Source: Syntrophus buswellii | Lineage (GTDB): Bacteria; Desulfobacterota; Syntrophia; Syntrophales; Syntrophaceae | Length of the DNA stretch: 64,000 nucleotides | Direction: 5' to 3' | NCBI RefSeq assembly: GCF_046097065.1 | Contig: NZ_CP175563.1 | Coordinates: 62,001-126,000, forward strand | Translations under genes and position numbers: made by a program | Part shown: in pieces, positions 18,784 through 26,866 of the stretch | How positions within the stretch are numbered: the stretch's first letter is position 1 | Layout: the number at the start of each line of letters is the position of its first letter | Notes under the pieces: generated by a model | Databases searched by the model: none | What the model was told of the DNA's origin: nothing | Seen by the model: only the letters and a program-made list of their open reading frames with translations

Positions 18784-19138
18784 AATTAGTGCATCCGGCA
18801 TGAGCATACGTTCAAAAAATCGCTTTCCTTCCGAAGCCATTCCCTTTGGCTTGTGCGCCGGCCCTGAAGATTTCTAAAATCAAAGCGTTTCAGCAGATAT
18901 TCGGGACATTTGATGGAATACCGGTTGAAAGTGGCACTATTGGCATGCCGGTCTTTCTAGAGACCCGCCTTGCTGTAGTCCTTCCTTGTTTTTCTCTTTT
19001 GCTTTCTTGTTTGAATGCAAGACTTCAAATACAAAGTCGGAGTCAGCTTTTTCCAAACGGATGATTGAATTCCAGTGAAATTTGCAACTCCTTAAGTGAT
19101 TATCAACCAGAAGTTTATCAAGGAATACATATCGAGAT
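18784..19138. other. Intergenic gap, no gene recognised
   Basis: About 355 bp, lower GC than the genes to its left, between the convergent GGDEF and antiporter genes. No coding frame or clear terminator hairpin was recognised. Confidence 0.5.
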
Positions 19139-20341
19139 TTACAGTTTGTTTGTAATATCTTTTTCGTCTGGCGCCTGATCATCCAGAATCGGTGCTTCCA
19201 GCAGATGGCTTGGCAGAAAATATCTGTTCGCGATTAAAGTGGGAATCACGGCACTGGCGATGACTGCCCCGACGATAAATGAATATTGTTCCTTGGTGAT
19301 GATGTCGTGAGTTAAGCCGTACAGAGCGGAGATGGTTCCGAATGTCAGCCCGGTGGACATCAACAACGTGTAGTACCATTTTTCCTTGGTGTCCTCCCGG
19401 AAACGATGGATGGCCGGATACAGGCCAAATATCTTCGTAACAACTTTGCTTCCGAAAAGCGCCAGAAAGATACTGGGCATAGCGATCAACGCCGGTATGG
19501 ATACCAGGGCGCCGGCTCTAAGAAAATAGAGAGGGGTTAGAAAGCCGATCGTCAGTGTCCTGAGTCTCCTGACAAAATGACCGTCTTCTTCCATGGTTTT
19601 CGCCAAGATCATCCCAAAGACATAGGCGGGCAGCACGGGTTCGCTGCCAGACCACAAAGCCAGGACCCCCATGGACAGCAAGATGAATAAAACCCACTTG
19701 GCTCGAATGGCGGCAGTCTTATAGGCGAATCGTTTGACGATGAAATCCGTCATCGGGCGTAGGGTAAAAATCAACAGGATCGTTACAGCAATGAATAGGA
19801 TCGTTCTATAGGTAAAAGGCGCAAATATCAACCCCAGGGCGATGACTGTCCCCAGGTCATTGACGAAGCAGGCTCCCAGGATGCCCTTGCCGAAATCGGT
19901 TTTATTGAATCCGTATTCGAGCATAACGGCGTAGACGACAGCCATGGAGGTCGTCGATAAAGCGATGCCGCACAGCAAACTCGCTTCTAACCCCCACCCC
20001 ATGAGGTAGTATGAAATCAGAAAACAGCCGATGAAGGGGGAGGAGAATCCAATCAATCCGATGATGGACACTTCCTTGATCTTGGATTTCATGACGTCAG
20101 GATTCAATTCCGCCCCGGCGAGAAATGTCAGCAACATGGCACCGGTTCCCGTGCAGAACTTCATCCAGTCTGCATTCAGATCAAGTTTGTCGAAGCAATC
20201 AAGATGAAAAGCCGCGAAACCGATGAGGGACCCGACGATGATTTCCATCAGGGCGATGGAGATTTTCAGGCGGTTGGCTAAAACGGTGGACAAGACGGCG
20301 GCAAAAAACCAGAATGCCGCGACGAGATAAATCGTTTCCAT
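19139..20341 (-). CDS. Cation:proton antiporter under fluoride riboswitch control
   Basis: 400 aa with about 12 hydrophobic segments of the Na+/H+ exchanger (PF00999, CPA) type. The central motif is FVNDLGTVIALG, an Asn-Asp pair as in CPA1-type exchangers, and an early helix reads LLTFLAGAEL. Start ATG 20341 has AAGGAG 7 nt upstream. A fluoride riboswitch (20367-20414) precedes it and its Shine-Dalgarno can pair with the riboswitch tail. Na+/H+ antiporters are among the gene classes reported behind fluoride riboswitches. It may relieve acid or ion stress during fluoride exposure, or export fluoride itself; the sequence does not decide. Confidence 0.9.
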   Translation of the reverse strand: METIYLVAAFWFFAAVLSTVLANRLKISIALMEIIVGSLIGFAAFHLDCFDKLDLNADWMKFCTGTGAMLLTFLAGAELNPDVMKSKIKEVSIIGLIGFSSPFIGCFLISYYLMGWGLEASLLCGIALSTTSMAVVYAVMLEYGFNKTDFGKGILGACFVNDLGTVIALGLIFAPFTYRTILFIAVTILLIFTLRPMTDFIVKRFAYKTAAIRAKWVLFILLSMGVLALWSGSEPVLPAYVFGMILAKTMEEDGHFVRRLRTLTIGFLTPLYFLRAGALVSIPALIAMPSIFLALFGSKVVTKIFGLYPAIHRFREDTKEKWYYTLLMSTGLTFGTISALYGLTHDIITKEQYSFIVGAVIASAVIPTLIANRYFLPSHLLEAPILDDQAPDEKDITNKL

Positions 20342-20346
20342 GCAGT

Positions 20347-20353
20347 GACTCCT
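20347..20353 (-). promoter_or_regulatory. Shine-Dalgarno sequestered by riboswitch tail
   Basis: The minus-strand AGGAGTC here is the antiporter's Shine-Dalgarno. It is perfectly complementary (7 bp) to GACTCCT at 20369-20375, the 3' segment of the fluoride aptamer. When fluoride locks that segment into the pseudoknot the Shine-Dalgarno is released, giving a translational ON switch. Confidence 0.75.
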
Positions 20354-20366
20354 TATTAAGAATTTT

Positions 20367-20414
20367 GCAGGAGTCATCAGCAATAAAAGCGGTTATAAGG
20401 TGAACCCCATCACC
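20367..20414 (-). ncRNA. Fluoride riboswitch (crcB motif) upstream of antiporter
   Basis: On the minus strand the hairpin GGTGATGGGGTTCACC is followed by AACCGC, a short stem, GCTGATGACTCC and TGC. These are the conserved blocks of the crcB/fluoride aptamer in the right order. The loop GGGGT can form the pseudoknot with ACTCC (one G-U pair). The aptamer is 26 nt upstream of the antiporter start. Confidence 0.9.
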
Positions 20415-20448
20415 TGTTCAATAGAAGTGAAATCAAACAACGCGCGCC

Positions 20449-20476
20449 ATTATGCAAACCCGAGTGTTTTTGTCAA
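20449..20476 (-). promoter_or_regulatory. Promoter for the antiporter transcript
   Basis: Minus-strand TTGACA (20471-20476), 16-nt spacer, CATAAT (20449-20454). Placed about 35 nt before the fluoride aptamer, as expected for its transcription start. Confidence 0.7.
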
Positions 20477-20550
20477 GAGTAGATATCATGATCATCAATC
20501 GAGTCGCTCGCTATTATGAAGAGATGTAAGGAAGGGCCGTTAAGGATCCG

Positions 20551-20844
20551 CTACCAGTAACCCCGTGCCATGCAATTACTGATGAATGTCAAGGTATGCC
20601 GTGATTCTGCGGTGAAATAGGCATATAGCTGCTTGCCTACATCGGGATAAAGGGCAAGGTCGGGTAATTTCTTCACGGAAACCCAGGCCACATCCAGGGA
20701 ACAGGTGGCTTCCTGTTGCACCCGTCGAATACCGTGGATTTCGGTAACCTCAAAAACGATGTGCAGTGTCCGTGGGTATTGTTTTCCAGCAGGGGCTTCT
20801 CCGATCAGGATGACGTCGCCAACGGCGACGTTTATCCCAGTCAT
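20551..20844 (-). pseudogene. C-terminal half of a Nudix hydrolase
   Basis: The frame begins at about TGINVAVGDVILIGEAP, the stretch that normally follows the Nudix box, and continues to a plausible C-terminus (LDVAWVSVKKLPDL, then LYPDVGK). The catalytic Nudix box itself is absent, so the product cannot hydrolyse nucleotides. Homology begins abruptly where the prenyltransferase-like fragment ends, suggesting a deletion fused two broken genes. The open frame, with in-frame ATGs to 20859, is otherwise intact. Confidence 0.65.
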
Positions 20845-21037
20845 AGGAGCCATCTTCATGCTGCATCTTCTGCGGGTACGCCGCCGTCTTTGAATCTTCC
20901 CGCGGAGCGCCGAGCCCGTTCAGGATGGATAAGGCAAAAAACGTGTCCGAACCGTTGGGTTCCTCCAGTTTGTAAAAACAGTACCCCCCCTCGTGACACC
21001 GTCGGTCCAGCACGTAATCCAATATTTTCTGTTGCAT
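20838..21037 (-). pseudogene. N-terminal fragment of a prenyltransferase/squalene-cyclase-repeat protein
   Basis: From ATG 21037 the frame reads QQKILDYVLDRR, then HEGGYCFYKLEEPNGSDTFF and ALSILNGLGAP. This is the Gly-rich alpha/alpha-barrel repeat of the terpenoid cyclase/protein prenyltransferase fold. It ends at about HEDGSY (20840), where homology passes to the Nudix fragment in another frame. Only about 65 residues of a normally 250+ residue protein remain. Confidence 0.55.
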
Positions 21038-21137
21038 ATAGATTACCATTCTTAGGCATTCAGCTGAAGATTTGCCAAGGCAATCAAAAGGTTGTTGATC
21101 CGTCCGGTATGAGTGGATCCCATAACCAGCGGTCCCT

Positions 21138-21905
21138 TTATAACCCGCGTTGAAAAGGATTTCCAAGGAGAGCCGCTTTGCCCAGCTCGGCTTCAATTTC
21201 CAACAGTCGGTTATATTTGGCGATGCGTTCGCTGCGGCAGGCGGAACCGGTCTTGATCTGTGCCCCTCCCATAGCTACCGTGAAATCGGCAATAATGGCG
21301 TCTTCCGTTTCACCGGAACGATGGGAAACGACATATGCCCAACCAGCCTTACGACAGAGATTGATCGCTTCGATGGTTTCCGTTACGGTGCCGATCTGGT
21401 TGAGCTTGATCAGGACGGCATTGGCTGTTTTCTCCTGAATGCCGCGGGCAATGTATTGGGTGTTGGTTACGAAAATATCGTCCCCGACAATCTGAATCTG
21501 ATCCCCCTGTTCCGCCGTTTGCCTGCTGAAACCCTCCCAGTCGTTCTCGGCAAGGCCGTCTTCAATCGAGACAATGGGATATTTCTTGATCTAGTCTTTA
21601 TAGATCGCAATCATCTCCTCGCTGTTTTTTGTCCCCTAGTTTGATTTTGTCAGGCAATAGGCGCCGTCCCCGAAAAAAGAACTGGCGGCAGGATCCAGGG
21701 CAATGGCAACATCCTGACCAGGCATGAAACCAGCCGCTTCAATGGCCTGAAGAATCAGCTCGCATGCCTCTTCGTTGCTCTTCAGGTTTGGGGCAAATCC
21801 GCCTTCATCGCCCACGCTCGTGGCATATCCCTTTTTCCCCAGGATGTCCTTCAGGGCGTGAAAGGTCTGGGCGCCTTACCGTAAGGCCTCGGCAAATGGT
21901 GTCTG
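21138..21905 (-). pseudogene. Enolase pseudogene (three in-frame stops, N-terminus missing)
   Basis: The minus strand encodes the C-terminal about 60% of enolase: TSVGDEGGFAPNLKSNEEA, ALDPAASSFF, YPIVSIEDGLAENDWEGF, VGDDIFVTN, NAVLIKLNQIGTVTET, YVVSHRSGETED and IKTGSACRSERIAKYN, with the catalytic Glu, Lys and metal ligands still readable. Three codons are nonsense: TAA where Tyr is expected (LR-stop-GAQTFHAL), TAG where Gln is likely (KSN-stop-GTKN) and TAG where Trp/Leu is likely (YKD-stop-IKKYP). About 150 N-terminal residues are absent. It lies directly downstream of the riboswitch-controlled dynamin gene. Fluoride inhibits enolase, and enolase genes are known fluoride-riboswitch targets, so it was probably a fluoride-induced spare copy. 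Confidence 0.9.
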
Positions 21906-21949
21906 GTGGGTCTTGCAGGCTTCATGGAAGGCCGTCCCACCCTTTTCTC

Positions 21950-23623
21950 CTAAGATTCCAGGCGCTCCGACGCCTCCTTGAGTTCCTCCGTGATCCGTCG
22001 AATTTCCTCGCTCTGGCCTCCTGTTTTTGAAAGAAGGGCATCGATGGTTGCCAGTTCATCCCGCACGTAACCGACAGCCTGTTCCTTCATGGAATCAATG
22101 GCGGCATTGATTCGTTTTTCCCACTGGTATGCCAGGCGGGAGAGATTCATCTCCACCTCCCGCGGAAGGCACCGGACAAAGTGCCGTTCAAAGGCTTTGC
22201 GAAATAAAAACATGGGAATAAGAAACCAGATCAGATCGAGATGAATGTCAAAGGATTTCGTGGCGATAATATCGGGATGCTCCGGTTCCGCCACGTCGAT
22301 GCTCCAGTCCACCTCAGCCAGGCGGATGCCCAGCACCTTCTGGATGTTCTCATCAAGGAACCTCCGGAAAGCGGCCAGGGAACGGGAAAAACTCGCGTGG
22401 GATTTCTTCAGGGTTCCAAAAAAATGTGGAGACTCGGATCGTGAGATTTTCCACATTTCTTCCGTCATGACTTCCGACGTCCACGCTTCAAAGTGCCGCG
22501 ACAGTTGCCAGAGATTCCCCTTCCAGGAGGGGATGTCTTTTTCCAGTCTGGCCACGGCCTTCTCTAAAATCGGTGCGTAAAACCGGTCCAGGTAGGCCTT
22601 GAGCATGGGGCGGGTCTGCAGTGCGTTTTCACGGGCGATAAGTCCAAGCTCCTCCCGCATGAGTTCCTCGTTGACCTGTTCATTGAGGATCTGGGCCCGC
22701 AGTCCCTCCCGATCCGAATCGGCCTGAAGAGCCGTCTGCAGGGCGATGTCCAGGTAGCCCAGGATGCTTCGCAGAAGGGACTTGGTCTTGTGCCGGAGGA
22801 TCCGCTGGAATTCGCTGTCCCGGTTGCTCGACAGGCTCTGTAGTATTTCCCGCTCAATTCGCTGCTTATGATGTTCCGTATCGACTTGCGTGGAATAGAG
22901 GTAAAGGGGAAAATCCCGATTTAGTTCCCGCTGAAGGGTCTGGTGGAAAAAGGCGATCACTTCGTCCTGCTGCTCCGTCGAGAGCAGGTCCGTCTTGGTC
23001 AGCAACAGCAGGATGTTGGGGGTGTACTGGGTCAGCTCCCGAATCAGCTCCAGGTCGTTTTCCGACAGGGGCCGGTCGGAACTGACGGCCATCAGGGCTG
23101 CACCCACTTCGGGGAGCCAGTTTTCCGAAGTCGATTTATGGTAGGCGAAAACACTTCCCAAACCCGGGGTATCCACCAGCCGGAGACCGGCATACGGCAT
23201 CAGAGAGGGAAGTTCGATGTCCACCACTTCGACATTTCGCCGATTGTTTGGATTTTTCGCTTCCGATGTATAATCGGGAAGATCTGCAAGGGCCACCTCG
23301 GTAACGGACCCGTCGAAATGGCGGACTTGTACCCGCTCCTTTTCCCCGTATTGCAAGCGGGTAATTGCCGTCGTGACCGGGATGGCGCCCACGGGAAGGA
23401 CTGGTTTGCCCAGAATACTGTTGAGAAAGGAACTTTTTCCTGCCTTGAACTGACCGAGGATGGCCACGTCGATGGGCCTGTTCTGGACTAGAAGGCTTTC
23501 GGCGGCCTCCAGCGGACGATTTAGTGAGGCGATTTGAAAATGGGTGCAGACCTGCCGGAGATAATGGAGGACAGGCTCCACGGAATGAATGTGTCTGGGA
23601 AGTTCGTCGAGCATCCGATCCAT
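21950..23623 (-). CDS. Dynamin-like GTPase under fluoride riboswitch control
   Basis: 557 aa. The GTPase domain carries G1 GQFKAGKSSFLNSILG, a G2 Thr in PVTTAITRL, G3 DTPGLGS and G4 TKTD. Long helical stalk segments follow, with a hydrophobic patch IWFLIPMFLF (about residues 458-467) that may insert in membranes, and a C-terminal coiled coil. This is the bacterial dynamin-like layout. A fluoride riboswitch lies upstream and the ATG (23623) is preceded by AGGAG buried in a terminator-like hairpin. It heads a transcript that runs into the enolase pseudogene. A membrane-repair role in fluoride stress is an inference. Confidence 0.9.
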   Translation of the reverse strand: MDRMLDELPRHIHSVEPVLHYLRQVCTHFQIASLNRPLEAAESLLVQNRPIDVAILGQFKAGKSSFLNSILGKPVLPVGAIPVTTAITRLQYGEKERVQVRHFDGSVTEVALADLPDYTSEAKNPNNRRNVEVVDIELPSLMPYAGLRLVDTPGLGSVFAYHKSTSENWLPEVGAALMAVSSDRPLSENDLELIRELTQYTPNILLLLTKTDLLSTEQQDEVIAFFHQTLQRELNRDFPLYLYSTQVDTEHHKQRIEREILQSLSSNRDSEFQRILRHKTKSLLRSILGYLDIALQTALQADSDREGLRAQILNEQVNEELMREELGLIARENALQTRPMLKAYLDRFYAPILEKAVARLEKDIPSWKGNLWQLSRHFEAWTSEVMTEEMWKISRSESPHFFGTLKKSHASFSRSLAAFRRFLDENIQKVLGIRLAEVDWSIDVAEPEHPDIIATKSFDIHLDLIWFLIPMFLFRKAFERHFVRCLPREVEMNLSRLAYQWEKRINAAIDSMKEQAVGYVRDELATIDALLSKTGGQSEEIRRITEELKEASERLES

Positions 23624-23701
23624 AAAAAACTCCTGCGGTTATTCCACGACAGGAGTTGTCTTGATAAATAGATCGTTCCCTGTTCAAATCTCCTGTCGTG
23701 G
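23624..23701 (-). terminator. Riboswitch expression platform: terminator/antiterminator
   Basis: Two exclusive hairpins share one strand. CCACGACAGGAG (23690-23701) pairs perfectly over 12 bp with CTCCTGTCGTGG (23644-23655). Alternatively AACTCCTG (23650-23657) pairs over 8 bp with CAGGAGTT (23628-23635), followed by six T residues ending at the ATG; that hairpin also hides the Shine-Dalgarno AGGAG. The aptamer's own CTCCTACGTGG can compete for the first arm. Fluoride binding should favour the 12-bp antiterminator and turn expression on. Confidence 0.75.
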
Positions 23702-23720
23702 GATGGATCACTTCATCCAC

Positions 23721-23774
23721 GTAGGAGTCATCAGCCCTAGGGTGGGCGGTTCATTACAGGTGAACTCCATCACC
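23721..23774 (-). ncRNA. Fluoride riboswitch (crcB motif) upstream of dynamin-like gene
   Basis: Minus strand: hairpin GGTGATGGAGTTCACC, then AACCGCCC, a stem closing with GGGCTGATG, then ACTCCTAC. All conserved crcB blocks are present. The loop GGAGT is fully complementary to ACTCC (23724-23728), forming the aptamer pseudoknot. It lies about 100 nt before the dynamin-like start. Confidence 0.92.
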
Positions 23775-23781
23775 AAAATTT

Positions 23782-23811
23782 TTTGTATCCCAGAGTCGTC
23801 GAACGTGTCAA
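23782..23811 (-). promoter_or_regulatory. Promoter for the dynamin-like transcript
   Basis: Minus-strand consensus TTGACA (23806-23811), 18-nt spacer, TACAAA (23782-23787), immediately ahead of the aptamer. Confidence 0.6.
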
Positions 23812-23994
23812 GACGGTATTTTCCAAAGCATTACTTCTGAATGAAAATTCGAAGCTATTCTTCTCACATAGATTACTCAAAGGAGGCCTACCATTGTCCT
23901 TACCCAAAGAAATATGCTACAGATGTGCAGCCATCTTAAATCTTAACCTCAATAAATAACTGTCGAACTGGTGATGCAATGGGCGGTTCAGATT

Positions 23995-24080
23995 CGTCGA
24001 TGTATCCCGCACTTTCCGCTGCCAGACATTTTTATGAAAAAACGTTCCGGCTAAATTCATCAAGTTCTTCCTCCTGAATG
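23995..24080. repeat. Three-copy intergenic repeat, copy 1
   Basis: Shares with copies at 26404-26484 and 28465-28548 the blocks CTTTCCG, TGCCA, ACATTTT, GAAAAAACGTTCCGG and CTAAATTCATCAAGTTCTT. The centre AACATTTTT / AAAAACGTT is an imperfect palindrome. Confidence 0.8.
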
Positions 24081-24202
24081 TATTGATTCTCTATGTTTTC
24101 GTTATATGCTACATTGCTGCTGATCATTATCGGCGAGTTTGCAGCACCATCTTTTAGGCCGGAATTTTTCTCCCCCAGGTTTCACACAACAATAAGGAGG
24201 AA

Positions 24203-25609
24203 ATGAAACACATGATGACAAAAAAACTGATGAAGCTTTTTTCTCCTGACTCGGTTGTGGTCATAGGGGCATCAAACAGTTTTGACAAACTTGGTTGTCA
24301 CGTGATGAAGAGCCTTGTCGGCCATTATGCGGGTAAAATATACCCCATAAATCCAAAAGGTGGAAAAGTGTGGAACCTTGATTCCTATCATTCTATAGGT
24401 GAAGTGCCGGGGGAAATCGACCTTGCGATCATTGTGGTGCCTGCCGCGCTCGTGCCCGAGACACTGCATCAGTGTGGAGAGAAGGGCGTCAAAGGGGCGG
24501 TGCTTATTACGGCGGGTTTCCGGGAAATTGAGGACTCGCAGGGAGCAGTCCTTCAGGAAAAGATTCGCAAAATATGCGATCAATACGAACTGCCGGTCAT
24601 TGGCCCCAATACATCCGGTTTTGCCAATATTGCCTTCGGGATTGATGCATCTTTTACCTCTGAATTCTGTCAATTGGAAAAGGGCGGCGTAGCCATCATA
24701 AGCCAGAGCGGCGGACTATGCCACTTGTGTGGGTTCCTGGCCATTCATCAGAGAATGGGAGTATCGTCATTGATGAGCCTCGGAAACCGGCTCAACGTGG
24801 GTTTCCCGGAAGCCGTGCAGTTTTTTATTGAAGAAGACGAGGCCACTAAGGTCATTGCCCTTTACATAGAGGGCCTCGATGAACCGAGGAAACTCCTCGA
24901 CATGGCCAGATTGTTGAGAGGAAAAAACCCTATCGTCGCCTATAAATCGGGGAAAAGCGTAAAAAGCGATAGCGCAAGTAAATTTCACACCGGTTCCCTT
25001 GCCGGCAATCACGAAATTTGGAGAGGCGCTTTTCGTCAGGCGGGAATTCTGGAGGTTACGTCCGCAGAAGAATTGATTGACACGGCAAAAGTGCTCGATT
25101 CCTGTGCTCTCGCCAGGGGAAATCACATTGCGGTTCTTTCCGGCCAGGCAGGTCCTGGAATCATAGCAGCAGATGCTCTGGAGGCATATGGATTAAGTCT
25201 CTCGCCGTTCTCTTCGGCAACGAAGGAAAAGATCAATGAGTACCTTCCACCCATCGTCATCCGCACCAATCCGGTTGACATGGGCCCTGTGTGGTATAAT
25301 CCGAAAGCCATGTTCGATATCCTCAATGCAGTGGTCGAAGATGAAGGCATCGATGGCGCCATTTTCATCAACTTGTACGCGTCGGCGAATCTTTCCCTGG
25401 CCTCTGCGATGGCAGAGCATATTCAGAATATCGATGCGTTTAAAAAACCGGTAATCAGTGTTATTACATCGCCCCCCGGTGTTTGGGACGAAGGGATCAA
25501 AGGGCTCGACAGGAAAAAGGGTATCGCTATCCTTCCTACCCCTGAACGGGCCGCGAAAGCCATGAGCAATCTTTGGAAAGCCAATCTATTGTCAGCAAGG
25601 GAGAACTAA
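24203..25609 (+). CDS. ADP-forming acyl-CoA synthetase, alpha (CoA-binding) subunit
   Basis: 468 aa. The N-terminal CoA-binding Rossmann fold (VVVIGASNSFDKLG, then YPINPKG) is followed by succinyl-CoA-ligase-like domains with IGPNTSGFAN, ISQSGGL and the phospho-His region KFHTGSLAG. The ATP-grasp part is a separate gene 2 nt downstream, so this is the split archaeal-type arrangement. It would interconvert acyl-CoA + ADP + Pi with acid + CoA + ATP, a substrate-level ATP source suited to syntrophic fermenters. The ATG at 24203 is close to AAGGAGG; an ATG 9 nt later is also possible. Confidence 0.9.
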   Translation: MKHMMTKKLMKLFSPDSVVVIGASNSFDKLGCHVMKSLVGHYAGKIYPINPKGGKVWNLDSYHSIGEVPGEIDLAIIVVPAALVPETLHQCGEKGVKGAVLITAGFREIEDSQGAVLQEKIRKICDQYELPVIGPNTSGFANIAFGIDASFTSEFCQLEKGGVAIISQSGGLCHLCGFLAIHQRMGVSSLMSLGNRLNVGFPEAVQFFIEEDEATKVIALYIEGLDEPRKLLDMARLLRGKNPIVAYKSGKSVKSDSASKFHTGSLAGNHEIWRGAFRQAGILEVTSAEELIDTAKVLDSCALARGNHIAVLSGQAGPGIIAADALEAYGLSLSPFSSATKEKINEYLPPIVIRTNPVDMGPVWYNPKAMFDILNAVVEDEGIDGAIFINLYASANLSLASAMAEHIQNIDAFKKPVISVITSPPGVWDEGIKGLDRKKGIAILPTPERAAKAMSNLWKANLLSAREN

Positions 25610-25611
25610 CA

Positions 25612-26259
25612 ATGGAACGATTATTACTCGGTGTTGAAGCTTTCGACTTTCTTGATAAGGAAGGGATTCCCATACTGAAAACCGTACTTGCAAAAGATGA
25701 AAATGAGGCCGTGATGATAGCTTCCCAAATAGGTTTTCCCGTCGCCCTCAAGGTCTCCTCTCCCGACATTGTGCACAAGACGGAAACCGGAGGAATAAAA
25801 GTCTTTCTCAAGGATGAGGATGATGTGAGGACAGCCTTTACGGACATCGTTCATACTTTTACCTCCAATCATCCTGGGAAAAGGCTGGAGGGCGTTATTG
25901 TCCAGAAGCTTGGCAAGGGGCTCGAACTGATCGTTGGGACCATGACGGACCAACAATTCGGCCCGGTGATCATGTTTGGATTGGGTGGAATCTTTGTTGA
26001 AGCCCTCAAGGATGTTTCATTCAGGCTCATTCCTCTTGAGGCACGGGATGCGAAGGAGATCATGGAAGATCTCCAGGGTTATAAAATCTTGAAGAATCCC
26101 AGAGGAAAAAAGGTCGACCTTGCGGCGGTGGAGAACTTTATCCTGCAAGTTTCCCATCTAGTGGAAAAACATCCGGAAATCCGGGAAATGGACTTGAACC
26201 CGATATTTGCATCCCCAAAAGGCGTCGAAGTCTGCGATGCCCGGATCAAAATCGGGTAG
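25612..26259 (+). CDS. ADP-forming acyl-CoA synthetase, beta (ATP-grasp) subunit
   Basis: 215 aa, an ATP-grasp_5 domain: FPVALKVSSPDIVHKTETGG with nucleotide-binding Lys, the GPVIMFGLGGIFVEALKDVS-type core (here GPVIMFGLGGIFVE), and EMDLNPI near the end with the metal-binding Asn. GGGAG precedes the ATG. Separated from the alpha subunit stop by 2 nt, so the pair is an operon. Acyl specificity cannot be read. Confidence 0.92.
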   Translation: MERLLLGVEAFDFLDKEGIPILKTVLAKDENEAVMIASQIGFPVALKVSSPDIVHKTETGGIKVFLKDEDDVRTAFTDIVHTFTSNHPGKRLEGVIVQKLGKGLELIVGTMTDQQFGPVIMFGLGGIFVEALKDVSFRLIPLEARDAKEIMEDLQGYKILKNPRGKKVDLAAVENFILQVSHLVEKHPEIREMDLNPIFASPKGVEVCDARIKIG

Positions 26260-26403
26260 AATTTGTGGGGAAATGTTCAACCATGCGGGGGCGCCTACTT
26301 GGGTGATCCCCGTTTTACTTCTTTGATTATCTACCCTACAGCAGAGCTCCAATGGATATCGGACATTACGCCAATCCACATCAATTATTTTCATTCCTTT
26401 GAC

Positions 26404-26484
26404 TCGTAGATCCCACACGTTCCGGTGCCAAACATTTTATGAAAAAACATTCCGGCTAAATTCATCAAGTTCTTACTGCAAGCG
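26404..26484. repeat. Three-copy intergenic repeat, copy 2
   Basis: Located in the roughly 300-bp gap (26260-26557) between the convergent acyl-CoA synthetase and membrane-protein genes, which otherwise shows no gene. Same blocks as copy 1. Similarity to copy 3 may continue to about 26515 (CTTGCTT, then AGATTTCA). Confidence 0.8.
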
Positions 26485-26557
26485 TTGAGCCGACGCATCT
26501 TGCTTATGTAGTAGATTTCAATACACAATAGACACAGAGGTTAATGGCGAACTGCCT

Positions 26558-26866
26558 TCAATGAAGTAGATAAAACGCAGTGATCAGGCCGCCCCCAATG
26601 ACGACAGACAAGAGAATCATCTGGGATAGCTTCTCAGCAACCCGATAGTCTGGCTTGATTGTTCCTGAGAAGACAAAGCCCAATATGACAAAAAGTCCAA
26701 GGATGATCATTCCATGGGTTATCCAGTGGTGGCCAGTGGCATCAGCCATGGCTTTCTTTAATGAAGGTGTCAGTTCCTTAAAAATCACCAGGAAGGCATT
26801 GAGAATATTTACAAAGCCGGCAGAAAGAACAAACCCGATAGTTGCTTTATCCAATGTATTTTTCAT
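26558..26866 (-). CDS. Small membrane protein, unknown function
   Basis: 102 aa with three predicted membrane helices (about 8-30, 47-68, 80-101) and a His pair at the start of the second (GHHWITHG). No family recognised. Its start overlaps the stop of the preceding 158-aa membrane protein (ATGA), so the two are translationally coupled and probably form one membrane complex. Confidence 0.75.
   Translation of the reverse strand: MKNTLDKATIGFVLSAGFVNILNAFLVIFKELTPSLKKAMADATGHHWITHGMIILGLFVILGFVFSGTIKPDYRVAEKLSQMILLSVVIGGGLITAFYLLH

Larger units (their letters stand above)
23775..24202. other. Intergenic gap with promoter and first copy of the 80-bp repeat
   Basis: About 430 bp between the divergent dynamin and acyl-CoA synthetase genes. 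It contains the dynamin promoter, a minus-facing T/A-rich stretch and copy 1 of the three-copy repeat. No coding frame was recognised. Confidence 0.6.

Noticed and set aside
21138..21905. Recoding of TAG codons (pyrrolysine-type read-through) in enolase
   Set aside because: A TAA stop and a missing N-terminus are also present, and the two TAG sites are not at positions where Pyl would be expected; simple decay explains all.
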